Of a stretch of DNA of 64,000 nt, positions 21,602 to 31,592 are shown piece after piece. Position numbers and translations under genes: made by a program. The stretch covers positions 971,757 to 1,035,756 of the forward strand of contig BCJJ01000009.1 in NCBI GenBank assembly GCA_039545355.1, read 5' to 3'. This DNA is from Trichosporon coremiiforme (taxonomy: Eukaryota > Basidiomycota > Tremellomycetes > Trichosporonales > Trichosporonaceae). Numbering within the stretch: the stretch's first letter is position 1; each line of letters starts with the position of its first letter. The notes beneath the pieces were generated by a model, which searched no databases, had not been told where the DNA came from, and worked only from the letters and a program-made list of their open reading frames with translations.

Positions 21602-24269
21602 ATGAGCACTAAATCTGGCCGCCCGGCGCCCGACCGCCCAGATCCGCCCCTCGAGCTCGGTGAAGACATCAGCGACGGCGGCAGTTACTACAGCGCCAAT
21701 TCTCATGGAGCGGCAAGTAGGCAAGGCAGCTTTGACGGGCGAGCAGCGATGGAGCACGGGAGGCAGAGCGGCGAGGAGAACGGTGGTGGTGAGCGGCCCA
21801 CCGTCGAGAACGACGGTAACCCGATTCCGGCCCAGAACGAGCAGGAAGAGGAGGCTGTTTGGCGGGCGATGGTCGCGAAGGCGTTTGACCCGTTGAGAGC
21901 CCGATTCAGGCCCTCCAAGAATCAGCACGAGGCCGACAAGTATGACGGAGACTTTGACGTGGTGATCCCCTCTTTCATACTCCGCGACGGGCCCCAGCCC
22001 AAGCCATGGGACAAGGGCTCGCTGCGGCTGCTCTACTGGATGTGAGTCTTCGTGGATTTGGCAAAGCGACGCTGACGGACAGCTTGTTCTTGAACTGCGC
22101 CGTGTTCGCCTTTCAGCACAGCCTTCTCTGGAACGGCCCCGTCTCGCCCTCCATCTCTCTGTTCGACGGGCAGGAGAGGAGACCTGCCTCCCTCATCGTC
22201 GCCGACATCATGACCGTCCTCTCCAGCCTACTCATGGCCATCGCACTCGACTGCATGGGACGCGGACGCGGCCTCATGCTCGCAGTTGCATCCGCCACAC
22301 TCGGTCTGATCCTCTTCGCAGCCTCGCACAACATCGACATGCTCTGCGCCGGCCAGGTCCTCTACGGCGTAGGCTTCACCGGCGTGCGCCTCACCATTGA
22401 CGTGCTCGTGGCGGACTCCGCAAAGCTGCACATCCGCACGCTCATCTACGCGCTCGTTTCGTTTCCCTGGGCCATCACTGCATTCTCTGTCCCCGCCATC
22501 CGCCAGTCTCTGACAGAGACCGAGTTGCGCCATGCTCTCATCGCTTTCGCGTGCCTCGTTCCCGCTCTGGGGCTGGCGCTAGCATTCCTTGTCAGATACC
22601 GCCGCGCCTGCTTCGACGACCCAAAGAGCCTGAGCGAACTGAAGGACGAACTGTGGAATACCAAAAAGCACCGTTTCGGCTTTCCCGCCGCGTATCTGTG
22701 GGCACTCATCGCTCTCGTGGCGCTGTTCCTTCTCCCCTGGCTCGTGCGCACCGACACACTGCCGTGGTATGCAGCCCTGCCCCCGCTGGCCATTCTGTGC
22801 GTCGTTCTATCAGTGAACGGACGCGCACACTATGTGCGAGATGTCCGGCGGAAGACCTTCGGCGCGGAGCGCATGCTGCACATTGTCGTGTTGGGAACCA
22901 TGCTCAACAGGTGGGGCTTGCTGCGCCGCGTGATTCGGAACGCAGCGCGCCCACCCCTACGAGCCAAGAACATCTCTGTGAGACAGCCGCTGGACGGCCT
23001 GAGAACGAATGCCATGTTCAGTGTGTGTGGGCTGTGCATGCTCTGGAAAAGTACGTGTGCTCTGGAGCTCTGCGATTGGTGATTGACAGCGCAGTCGCTC
23101 ACTCGTGCTGGAGCACCAATCTCCAGCCATACCTGCAGGTCACGTTTCGGTTGTCGGGCCCGGTGGCACGGCGGCTCTTGTCCATGTCCCTCGCCGTCGA
23201 GACCGTGTGCATGCTCCCGATGGGACTGTACGTTTGGCGGACGGGGCGCTTCCATCGCGTGCTCGAAGGCGCTGCGTTCTTGTACCTCCTTGCCGAGGTC
23301 CTGCTCATCCTGGCAGTGAGGTACCAGGTTTTCGGCCTGCTCGTGTCCAGCCTGGTGCTCACATCAATGACTCGCGCGACCTTCGAAGCAGTGAAGGAGG
23401 TCGCGCTGCTCTCGGGCGCCCGGTGGAAACAGGACACGGCAATGTTGCTGGCCCTCCTGAGCCTCAGCGACAGAGTCGGAGGGATGATTGGGGCTACAGT
23501 CTCGGATATTCTTTGGGCGAAGGCTCTCCCCAACGCTCCAACGAGATACCTCAACGCGCAGACGATTTGGAGCGCTGAGCGTGTGAATTCGCTCTTGGCC
23601 ACGCATCTGGCCTACCCTCCAGGGAGTCCGGAGGGAAACGCCACAGTACAAACGTACGGGGCGACACAGTTGCAATCCGTCGCTGTAGGCATCGGCGTGA
23701 TGTCGCTGGCTTGCGGTTGCGTTTCGAGAATGTACGACATCTCCTTGATCAACGCCGAGAAGACCTTCGCGCTCCAGGAGCTGTGGGGGAGGAAGTATCT
23801 CAAGCTCCAGGCGATGGCTGACTCTGGATGGGGAGAGGACCTGCGCAACGTTCTGCAGGACCCATCTCGACGGGTGGGCCTTGCAGCGGCCTTGCGAGTG
23901 GACAACGGTAGGTATGCAGCGCTCGAAGCTATCAAGAACGACGATGATCGTCTTGAGCTGCTGAGAGTGCTCGAAGCTGTCGAGTCGATTCCAGCTGGCA
24001 CCGGCAGCGCCACGTATCTCGAGGTGTGGAAGGGCTACGACCGTCGAGTCGAGCTACTGAAAGCGGCGCAGGACGACGCGTACCGTCAGGACTTGCTGCG
24101 GACTCTGGAGGATGCCGATCACCTCCTCAAGTATGCGGAGGCTCTTCATTCCTTCCGGCAGAGGCTTTACCTTCGGGAGATCGAAAAACTACTGGATCTA
24201 CGCAAAGCTTTTGTCGAAGACCGACTTCGAAGGGCTTCCGAAACGAATCCTTCTTCGCACGCTGTCTAG
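21602..24269 (+). CDS. MFS transporter, siderophore-iron (SIT) type, with long helical C-terminal tail
   Basis: Exons 21602-22041, 22083-23050 and 23095-24269 give 860 residues. After a hydrophilic, Ser/Glu-rich N-terminal region (about 145 residues) come two sets of membrane segments. The stretch QVLYGVGFTGVRLTIDVLVAD resembles the signature of fungal siderophore:H+ symporters (Arn/Sit/Mir). A second hallmark, LLSLSDRVGGMIGATVSDI, lies in the second half. The final 180 residues are charged and helical, with two related blocks (Y-x-x-x-E-LL-x-A, then D-x-x-Y-x-Q-x-LL-x-TL). Typical SIT proteins are near 600 residues, so both ends are extended. The second acceptor was chosen at the CAG ending at 23094 because it matches the phase in the neighbouring paralogue. 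Substrate is inferred; it could carry another metal complex. Confidence 0.8.
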
Positions 24270-24591
24270 ACTGCCCGTTGTCCCCATGCTCATGCATCAT
24301 GTATGACTAGGTGACTTCTACGACTATACAGACGCGACCACAGACGGGTGCTCCGAGCAGGCAGATGACTGATGGATTAAGGCGAGTGCGGTGCCACAAA
24401 CAGAGCCCTTCAATCTACCGTATCTACTATGTGTGCGCACTGCATTGTCTGACCTACAAACTAAACGAAGAGTTGGAGGAGTTACGATCTTCGATTAGTG
24501 CAACGAGTAGCCGATACCATTGCGACACACAGCACCACTTAGACGCGGATCGAATATCGAGTCGATGGAGCATGAAATCCCCTTGTTTTTC
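24270..24591. other. Convergent 3' flanks of the two paralogous transporters
   Basis: Both flanking genes end here, so these 322 nt are shared 3' UTR and termination sequence. It is less GC-rich than the surroundings. No gene is seen. Confidence 0.6.
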
Positions 24592-27172
24592 TCAACTGAG
24601 TAAAACTCCTTTCGGGCCATGGCTCTTCTGGGACTCCCATCCTGGGCGCCAGTCTGGCGGAGCCCTGGGATGCACGTTGATGCCAGGCAATGCGCTGTAC
24701 AAGAAAGATACGTGGATGCACATTGCCTCCGGAACTCTATTGTCGTATGACAAGAGCGCATCGACAAGCTGCTTACGACGTGTTTCGTCTTGCAGTGTCT
24801 CGAGCATATGTTGACAGTAATCTTCGTCTTTCAAGGCCTGATACAGCTCTGCACGGAGCTCTAAACTCTCTAGAGCTGTGATTAGAGAGTCAGAATCCGC
24901 GTACGGAGCGGTGAATGTGACTGTTTTGGCCACGGCCGCGCGGCGACCCTTGGGCTTCATAGACAATATGTCCTTGTACTCGGACCTGTCAAAGATGTAG
25001 GCGTCGACCATGTCTTGACTGTGAATTGGACCATTTAGAGCGTCGCGGATTCTCTTACCGCGACCCTGCTTGAACAAGGGGGCAATCTCGCGGATATCGT
25101 CGGGAAATTCTCCTGTCCCCTGCCCCTCCACATTGTCTGGCTCCCATATCCCCCGAAGACAAAGGAAAGCAAACCCCATGACGGCAATACTGATCATCAG
25201 GGAGATGGCCAGGGTAGTGTCGTAGGTGTAGAGAATGGCACGTCTCTCTAGACTGCCATCAGAGTATGAGAGATGCTCGCTGAGGCTGGGATGAACCCTC
25301 TCGGCACTGAGGATTGTCTGGCCATTCAAATACCGAGTGGGCGGCTTGCGAAGGGCCCTAGCCCACAGAATGTCCGAGAGGGTGGCGCCGACCATGCCAC
25401 CTGTCTTCTCGCTCAGGCTGATATAGGCGAACAACGTGGGCAGTCTCGAATCGCCAGAGAACCCCTCTCTCCATAGGTTTTGAATCAAGGCAAGTTCCTT
25501 AACCGTTTCGAAGGTCGAACGAGCGATTGCAATGAGCATCTGACTGCAGAGGAAAAGGCCAAAGGCATGACCGACTGTGGTGGCGAAAATAAAGGTGGCA
25601 AGCCCAAGGCAATACAGGGGAACTGCAGCCAAGAGGACGAACTTGAACACACGTCTTCGGCGGACATAATATCCGACGAACAACATACACAAAGTCTCGA
25701 AGGCAGACAACGCGGAAATGCAATAACGCGCTTTGGAGCTGGACATCGAAAACGCCACTTGCAAATAGGGATGGAGGTTGATGCTCCAACACGTATGGGC
25801 CACTAAGCCGTCAGCTGTTAGTGGAATCAGGGACAGCACGTACTTCTCCAGATCAAGCATGATGCGCACACAGCAAATTGTGGTTTGGACATGAGCGGAT
25901 GGCTGAGGAACAGGCTCCGGAATGACAGTTCGGATGCCCAGGAAGGTGAATTGGACAAAACTGTGAGGCACCAGCGACGAGGGCTGGATAGCGCGCTGGA
26001 CACCTTCTGGGTTACCTTGCGGGAGAGCTTGCGACAGAAACCCAACAATCGGCGCAAGGGGCCAATGATCGAAGTGAGACTTCGAAGCTTGAACCTCCGT
26101 CTGTGGTACCATGCGTGGCGCAACCGAACGCGTCTCCTGTCGAGGTCCGGAAGGAGAATGAATCGTAATTGGCACCATACTTGACGGGCTGTTTCTTGTG
26201 CCCACTCAGAGAACGGAGCCACAATGATGAGGAAAGTGACGAGAGGTGGAATGGCCGCCACCGATGGGAGAATGTCCATCTGAACCAGCCAAAGGAAGAG
26301 GAACATGCCCAGCAAGGCGACACCAAGTAGGATGCGCCCTACCAAACGTCCAGGTTGATCCAACCACCGCGCCCGAAACTCCAACATTACGACGCGGAAA
26401 GGAGTAGGCAATGTTAGATGCGCGCTGTAGTGGTGCAAGACGCACACCAACAGCAGTCCTGTCACCCCCGCAAGAACAGCGAATGCTTCGAGGGCATGCC
26501 GCAGCTGGGACTCATGAGAGCCGTACCGAACTGTCGAAACAGAAATCAGGGCCACCGCACGAGGCAAGGCCATGACCGCGAAAGCGCCTGGCAAGTTGTA
26601 CTTGTCACGCACTGTTTCGACAACCAGGACATCGGTGATAACCTTCACACCTGCGGAACCCACGCCGTAGAACACCTGTCCTGTGCTGAGCATGGCAGAG
26701 CCATGGGAGGCGGCAAACAGCACGAGGCCGAGCGTGGCGGCAACGGTCGCCACGGCCAGTCCGAGGTCGCGTCGCACAAAGTCTAGCGCAAACGACAGGA
26801 CAAACGAGGACAGCACGGTGAAGACATCAGCCACAATGGGGCCTGTAGACCTCCTCTGTTCTCCATCACGCAGAGTGATAGATGGCGAAACCGGTCCGCT
26901 CCACAGAAACGTGTGCTGAAAAGCCAAGGAGGCGCAGTTCAGAAACATGCTGGGAGGTCAGTAACTCCATGTCAATCCGAAAGTACGCACAATGCCCATA
27001 CGATCTTTCGCTGGCGCTGCTCCCACGACTTTGGGTCTTTGAGTACAGGTTCTGATTGGGAAGCCGTCTGGGCTTCTAGGTCGACCCCAGCTCCGCGGGA
27101 GCTGCGGCCGGCAAGGTTGTCGAGCGCAATAGCCTCGCATGGCCTTCGCGCGGCAGGGCGGATTACACTCAT
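24592..27172 (-). CDS. MFS transporter, siderophore-iron (SIT) type, paralogue of the upstream gene
   Basis: Exons 27172-26991, 26949-25844 and 25802-24592 give 832 residues. All three intron positions and phases match the plus-strand paralogue, as do MFLNCASLAFQHTFLWSGPV, the AGCTGAC-containing second intron and TGGMVGATLSDILWARAL. The N-terminal hydrophilic part is shorter (about 60 residues). The C-terminal tail again has charged helical blocks with Y-x-x-x-LK-x-EDY spacing. It faces its paralogue tail to tail, so it arose by an inverted duplication or a later inversion. AT content is somewhat higher than in the paralogue. The donor of intron 1 is GTGCGT, chosen because it keeps the phase shared with the paralogue. 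Confidence 0.78.
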
Positions 27173-27566
27173 GGCGAGGAGGTTACTTGTCGACAAGTTT
27201 GGGGATGAACTGGTTGTGAAGATGAGTATGAAGCGGAGATCATGAATATGCTTCACTCTGGCCAGCACCGCTGGTACCGAGCGATCAAGCCCAGCACTAC
27301 GGCTGCCGCGCCCATTCGGCGTGTGAGCAGCGTGAGCGCTCACTCATTCCCTCCATAGCGTGACCGGATCAACTAAGGCTGCCTCGCGGCCCAGTTCGAG
27401 TACAGTAGGCAGGGGGCTGGAAGCCCCCACCGCCAGGAAACACATCAGGGCCACCTGCTCGTCAGTGATATAGCGAGGCACCAGAGGCCTCCGAGGCTTC
27501 AGTGAAGAGCGTAAGTGAATGCCTAAAAGTACATGACAATGCGAATGATCTATGATACGAACATGT
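27173..27566. other. Intergenic: transporter promoter and 3' flank of the LRR gene
   Basis: These 394 nt lie between two minus-strand genes. No gene or distinctive site is seen. Confidence 0.5.
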
Positions 27567-29429
27567 CTACCAGCCCCCAACGCCGAGTCCCGACCCAGTG
27601 TCCCCCTTAAGCATAGCGGCGAGGTCGACGCCGCCGTCGTCCTTCTTCTTCTTCTCCTTCGGCTTGACGTCGACGACGCCAACGACAGCCGTCTCGGAGC
27701 GAGACGGCTTGGAAGCCTTGGCCGTCGTCGGGTCAGCCACGACGGCGGCAATCTGCGCCTGGTCGGGACCCTTCTTCTTCGGCTTGCCCTTGTCCTTCTT
27801 GCCCTCGGGCTTGGGCGCAGCCTTCGAGGGGGTCTTAGCGGTGGCGTCGCGTAGCTTCTTGACTGGCCGCTCGGGCTCCTCGGGCTCAGGCTCGGCCGCC
27901 TTCTTGGTGCGTTTCCGCTTGCGCTTCTTCTTGCCGCCCTCCTCTGTGTCCGCGCCCGCGTCCTCGTCGGGCTCGTCCACGTCCATGTCGGCGGCAGCAC
28001 GCTCCATGCGTTCCCGGATGCGACGGGTCTCCTCATCCTCCTCCTCGTCGCCCTTAGCCTTGCGCTCCTTCTTTGGCCGGTCCTCGCCCTCACTACCCTC
28101 CTCATCGGCTCCAGCGCCCCAAGTGCGCATTTTGCGAGCTGACGAGTCGACGTTCGCCCCCGTCGGTCTCCGCTTGCCCTCGGCGCGCTCGCGCTGTTTC
28201 CGCTCCCGCTTCGACTCGGGCTGCATGCCTGCGCGCTTGCGCTCAACGAGGCGCTTCGTGTCGATGATCTGGATCTTGGGCAGCTGGGGCGAGTCCTGCA
28301 GCTGGCTCGCGTAGTTCTCCGCCTCGAGGCAGAGGGGGTTCGCAGACAGAGTCAGGGAACGGAGGTGGGGGAACTTGGCTCCGCCGATTGCCGACTTGGC
28401 CAGGAACACCTTCTGGATCGCACTCAGGGGGAGGGAGCAGTTGCCCAGGTCCAGGACCTCGAGACCGTCACCGGCCACGTCCTTCTTGCCCACGAGCGAG
28501 AGGGAGCCGGTACCCCATGTTGAGAGGTGGGAGGGGAGGGAAGTGAGACGGGGAAGGTTGTTCGCGCGCACATCGCGGAGAACAGGGAGAGTGGTGAGGT
28601 CGGGGAACCCTTCGGCCGTGAAGCGAGGGCAGTGCGAGAGAGTCAGCTTCGCGAGGTGCTTCAGCTCAGCGAGCTCCTGCGGCAGCGACGTGAGGTTCGG
28701 AGAGTGGCTGATGACTGTTTGTCAGCTATGTCTGACGAAAAATAGCGGAAGATGGAAGAGTCAGATAAAATTGTGAAAGGTAGTCTCTGTGCCTTCCCTC
28801 TTTGGAGAAGGCTCGAAGTGAGCTGAGTTATGATTATCATCATTTAGATGAAGTGGGATGGGACACTTACTAAGAGAGTTCAGGAGCTTCCATCCTCCGA
28901 CAGCCGATGTAAGCGTCATCCACTCGTTGCCGACAGCGACGAGCGCCTTCAGGTTGACTATCCGTCCGAGCTCCTCGGGCAGCTCCTTAAGACCACACCC
29001 GCTGATGTTGAGCACGGCAAGGTTCTCGAGCCCGCCAACCGTGTCCCATCCCTCGATGACAGGACAGTTCTTCAGGCTGAGCCATGTCGTCGAAGCCGGG
29101 AGCCAGCTCACATCCGAGCATCCGCTGCCCTCAAGGTCGATGCGGGTGACGCCCTCTAATCGCTCCGGCGGCGGGGGGATAGAGAACTGCTCCTGGGAGT
29201 AGACAAGAGCATGGGCAGTGCGCACCGCCTTGGCCTTGAAGCGGTTGGGGTCGTTGGGGTCGACGCGGTTCTGCTTCACCGGCCTGGGCTTCTTCTCCTT
29301 GCGCTCCTTCTGCGGCTTGCCCTCCCGCTTGTTGCCAAGCAGGAGGTCAAGCTTGGACGAGGAGGCGGCAGCAGCAGCCTTCGCCTCCTTCTCGGCGCGC
29401 TTCTTACTTCGCGCAGCGCCGCGGTCCAT
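27567..29429 (-). CDS. Leucine-rich-repeat protein with Lys/Glu-rich nuclear-type tail
   Basis: Exons 29429-28871 and 28714-27567 (intron 156 nt, ending AGCTGACAAACAG) give 568 residues. A Lys-rich N-terminus (about 1-75) precedes leucine-rich repeats from about 90 to 330, such as LAVLNISGCGLKELPEELG, LTSLPQELAELKHL and FPHLRSLTLSANPL. The last 240 residues are basic and acidic tracts (KKKRKRKRTKK, EEEDEE), typical of nucleolar or chromatin-bound proteins. The start is the first ATG of the frame. LRRs are protein-binding scaffolds; no orthologue is recognised. The gene is divergent from the bL9m gene over a 231-nt shared promoter. Confidence 0.82.
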
Positions 29430-29660
29430 ATTCTTTGACAGTGGTGAAAGAAGAGATGGATGGAGGGGAGGAGGGAGCGAGCACGCAGCGAGAATATTTC
29501 GCAGGCGAGCCAGTGACTGACCTCATCTGGGCGAACTTTTGGCGTCACGTGACCCAAACTCAACCATGCTTCGGCTGCACGACGGCGCCGCCCTGAGGAA
29601 AAGTCCAACCGCACTCTTTCACTCCCCGACTCCGACCTAGACCCGTCGCCGACAGCTACC
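29430..29660. promoter_or_regulatory. Bidirectional promoter with a 10-bp palindrome GTCACGTGAC
   Basis: This is the only sequence between the divergent LRR and bL9m genes. It contains GTCACGTGAC at 29544-29553, a perfect palindrome with a CACGTG E-box core as recognised by bHLH factors of the Cbf1 type. An identical decamer occurs at 55143-55152 in this window. Binding is inferred. Confidence 0.55.
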
Positions 29661-30602
29661 ATGATGCTCGCGTCGACCTCCCGGACAGCCCTCCGCAGGG
29701 CTGGAACCTCCGCCTTCTCGGTGCGCATTTCTCGACAGCTCTGGAGGCATCGCCGACTTTTTCCGCCGACCTCCGAAGCTGGATTGGACATTTGAACGCC
29801 AGCTGACATCAGACCTCCGCCGTCGCGGCGAGCCGCAGCAGGCGAGACCCCATCGTCGTCGAGCTCCTGACCGAGGTTCCCGGACTGGGACAACAGTGTG
29901 CGTAGAAGTGCGCCGACGGACTCTGGAGCACTCGGTGCAGGGTGTCTTCCTCGACAGATCCCTGTTGTTGTGACCAGAGGCTTCGGAGTTCGACGGAGCA
30001 ACAGTTCCTCTGATAGACAGCAAGCTAACCATCAGTTGACCGCGTCGAGGTTGCCCCCGGACGCATGCGCAATGTCCTTGCGCCGACCCGCCAGGCTCGC
30101 TACATCCCGTGGAAGCGTGCGTCGCAGCGCGCCAAGCCGTTCATTGCCGAGCCTGTGAGTACGACCCCGACTGCTAGCTGAACCGTGACTGTGAAGCTGA
30201 CGGCAGGCTCGCCCCGACCCGAGTGACCAGGACGCTCTCGAGCACCCCGCCGTTCTTGCGGCTCGCGCCCGTGCTGCCGCTGCTGCCCGTGCCACGAATG
30301 TCGGCGAGACGCCGACGGAGATGCTCTCCAAGCTCCTCACGCTGCCGACGCAGCTTTCGTTCGCGCGCCGCACGATTTCGCCGGAGACGCCGGCTCTGCA
30401 CGGTTCGCTTACGCTGAACGAGGTCGCGGAGCACATTGCCAAGCTCCAGGGCCTGACAGGGAACGACGTCGAGGTCAACTGGGTCGGACACGAGGCTGGC
30501 GAGCGTATGAAGGAGCTGGGCAGCTGGGAGGCCAGCGTCGCCATCAAGGGGTACGGAGGCGAGAGCGTCAATGTCGAGGTCGAGGTTGTTCGTCAGGAGT
30601 AG
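29661..30602 (+). CDS. MRPL50: Mitochondrial large-subunit ribosomal protein bL9m
   Basis: Four exons (29661-29720, 29813-29897, 30036-30154, 30207-30602) join in frame to 219 residues. The first 30 residues are rich in Ser/Arg/Ala with no acidic residue, as expected for a mitochondrial presequence. The L9 N-terminal domain follows: IVVELLTEVPGLGQQ, then VEVAPGRMRNVL and TRQARYIPWKRA. This is split by a 138-nt intron inside the domain. The C-terminal part is an Ala-rich helix and a small alpha/beta region. The protein binds 23S-type rRNA at the base of the L1 stalk in mitoribosomes. A second ATG follows immediately at 29664. The domain match is strong, while exon 2 ends at a GTGCGT donor chosen for phase. 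Confidence 0.82.
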
Positions 30603-31592
30603 AGATATCACAGGCCCGCACCACTCCATCCCCGTTCCACGCCGTTAACACATTGCAATGCATTAGATTCTAAATTTCCACTACGGCGGGGCTGTTAAAC
30701 TCTGCGGTTCTCACCGAGGCAAGCATTCGGGGTGCCAGCTGGGTAGCTCTAGCTCTGTGCCGAGTGAGGTGCGAGTGCTGGACATGAATAGGCTTCAAGG
30801 TTGTGTGGTACCATACGTACACTGTCTGCTGAACCACTCTGCACTGTGAAAGCGAGGTCCTCAAGAAGGTGGAATTGATTCCGACAGTGGTTAGTGAGAT
30901 TGTGATCGGCCTTGGAAGGGTCTTTTGGGAGATCGGGAAGCAAGGTCCAGTCAGGTCCGCGCTGCGACGACGCGTTTCAGTGACAAGAGTTCCCGTCCAC
31001 CCCGCCGCACCTTCCCTTCGGATTTTCACGACCACTCCGCATCCCATTCTTGCGTTTCTTCCTCAACCCCGCCCACCTCCCTCACACCTCTCTGGTCGCT
31101 GTGCGACCGCCGCGTTGACGTCGCACCGTCGTTCCTCGGATTCGATCGACCCCCGTGCACCCATTCCAAAATTCCGTCCTCATGTGAGTGCTGGCCGCAG
31201 CCACGTTTTGGAGATGACTGCCCCTGACACATCACCCTCCTCCGTGCACCCCTCACCCTCACACCCACACCTTGCCTGACACGGAACTGACAACTTTTGC
31301 TCCTCTGTTCTCGACACTTACCCAAAATATAATCCATATCGTTGTTCGCTTCGCCTCGACCGCCCGTGCTCGTGTCTCGTCACTGGCGCTACTCACACTC
31401 TTTCATTACGACTGGTACGACACTACCCGCTGAAACCCTTGCGCGTCGATCACCTCCACGCTATCTGATCTCGAAATTATCACACTCGCTTCAACCTCTC
31501 GATTACCTCCCCCACCAACAGCCCCGGACCCGTATTCCGGCCGCAGGCCACGAGCTGACTCGGACCCGGTCGGCTCACCAAACGTGCCCACG
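30603..31592. other. Intergenic (1 kb): CAP59 upstream region
   Basis: No supported gene is seen. The plus strand becomes C/T-rich from about 30970 to the CAP59 start, with an AT-rich patch (AAAATATAATCC) at about 31324. This fits a promoter with a long pyrimidine-rich 5' leader. Confidence 0.5.

Noticed and set aside
22551..24269. 572-codon frame as an alternative start for the plus-strand transporter
   Set aside because: Its first part reads an out-of-phase translation of exon 2. Only the segment after 23095 is the real third exon.
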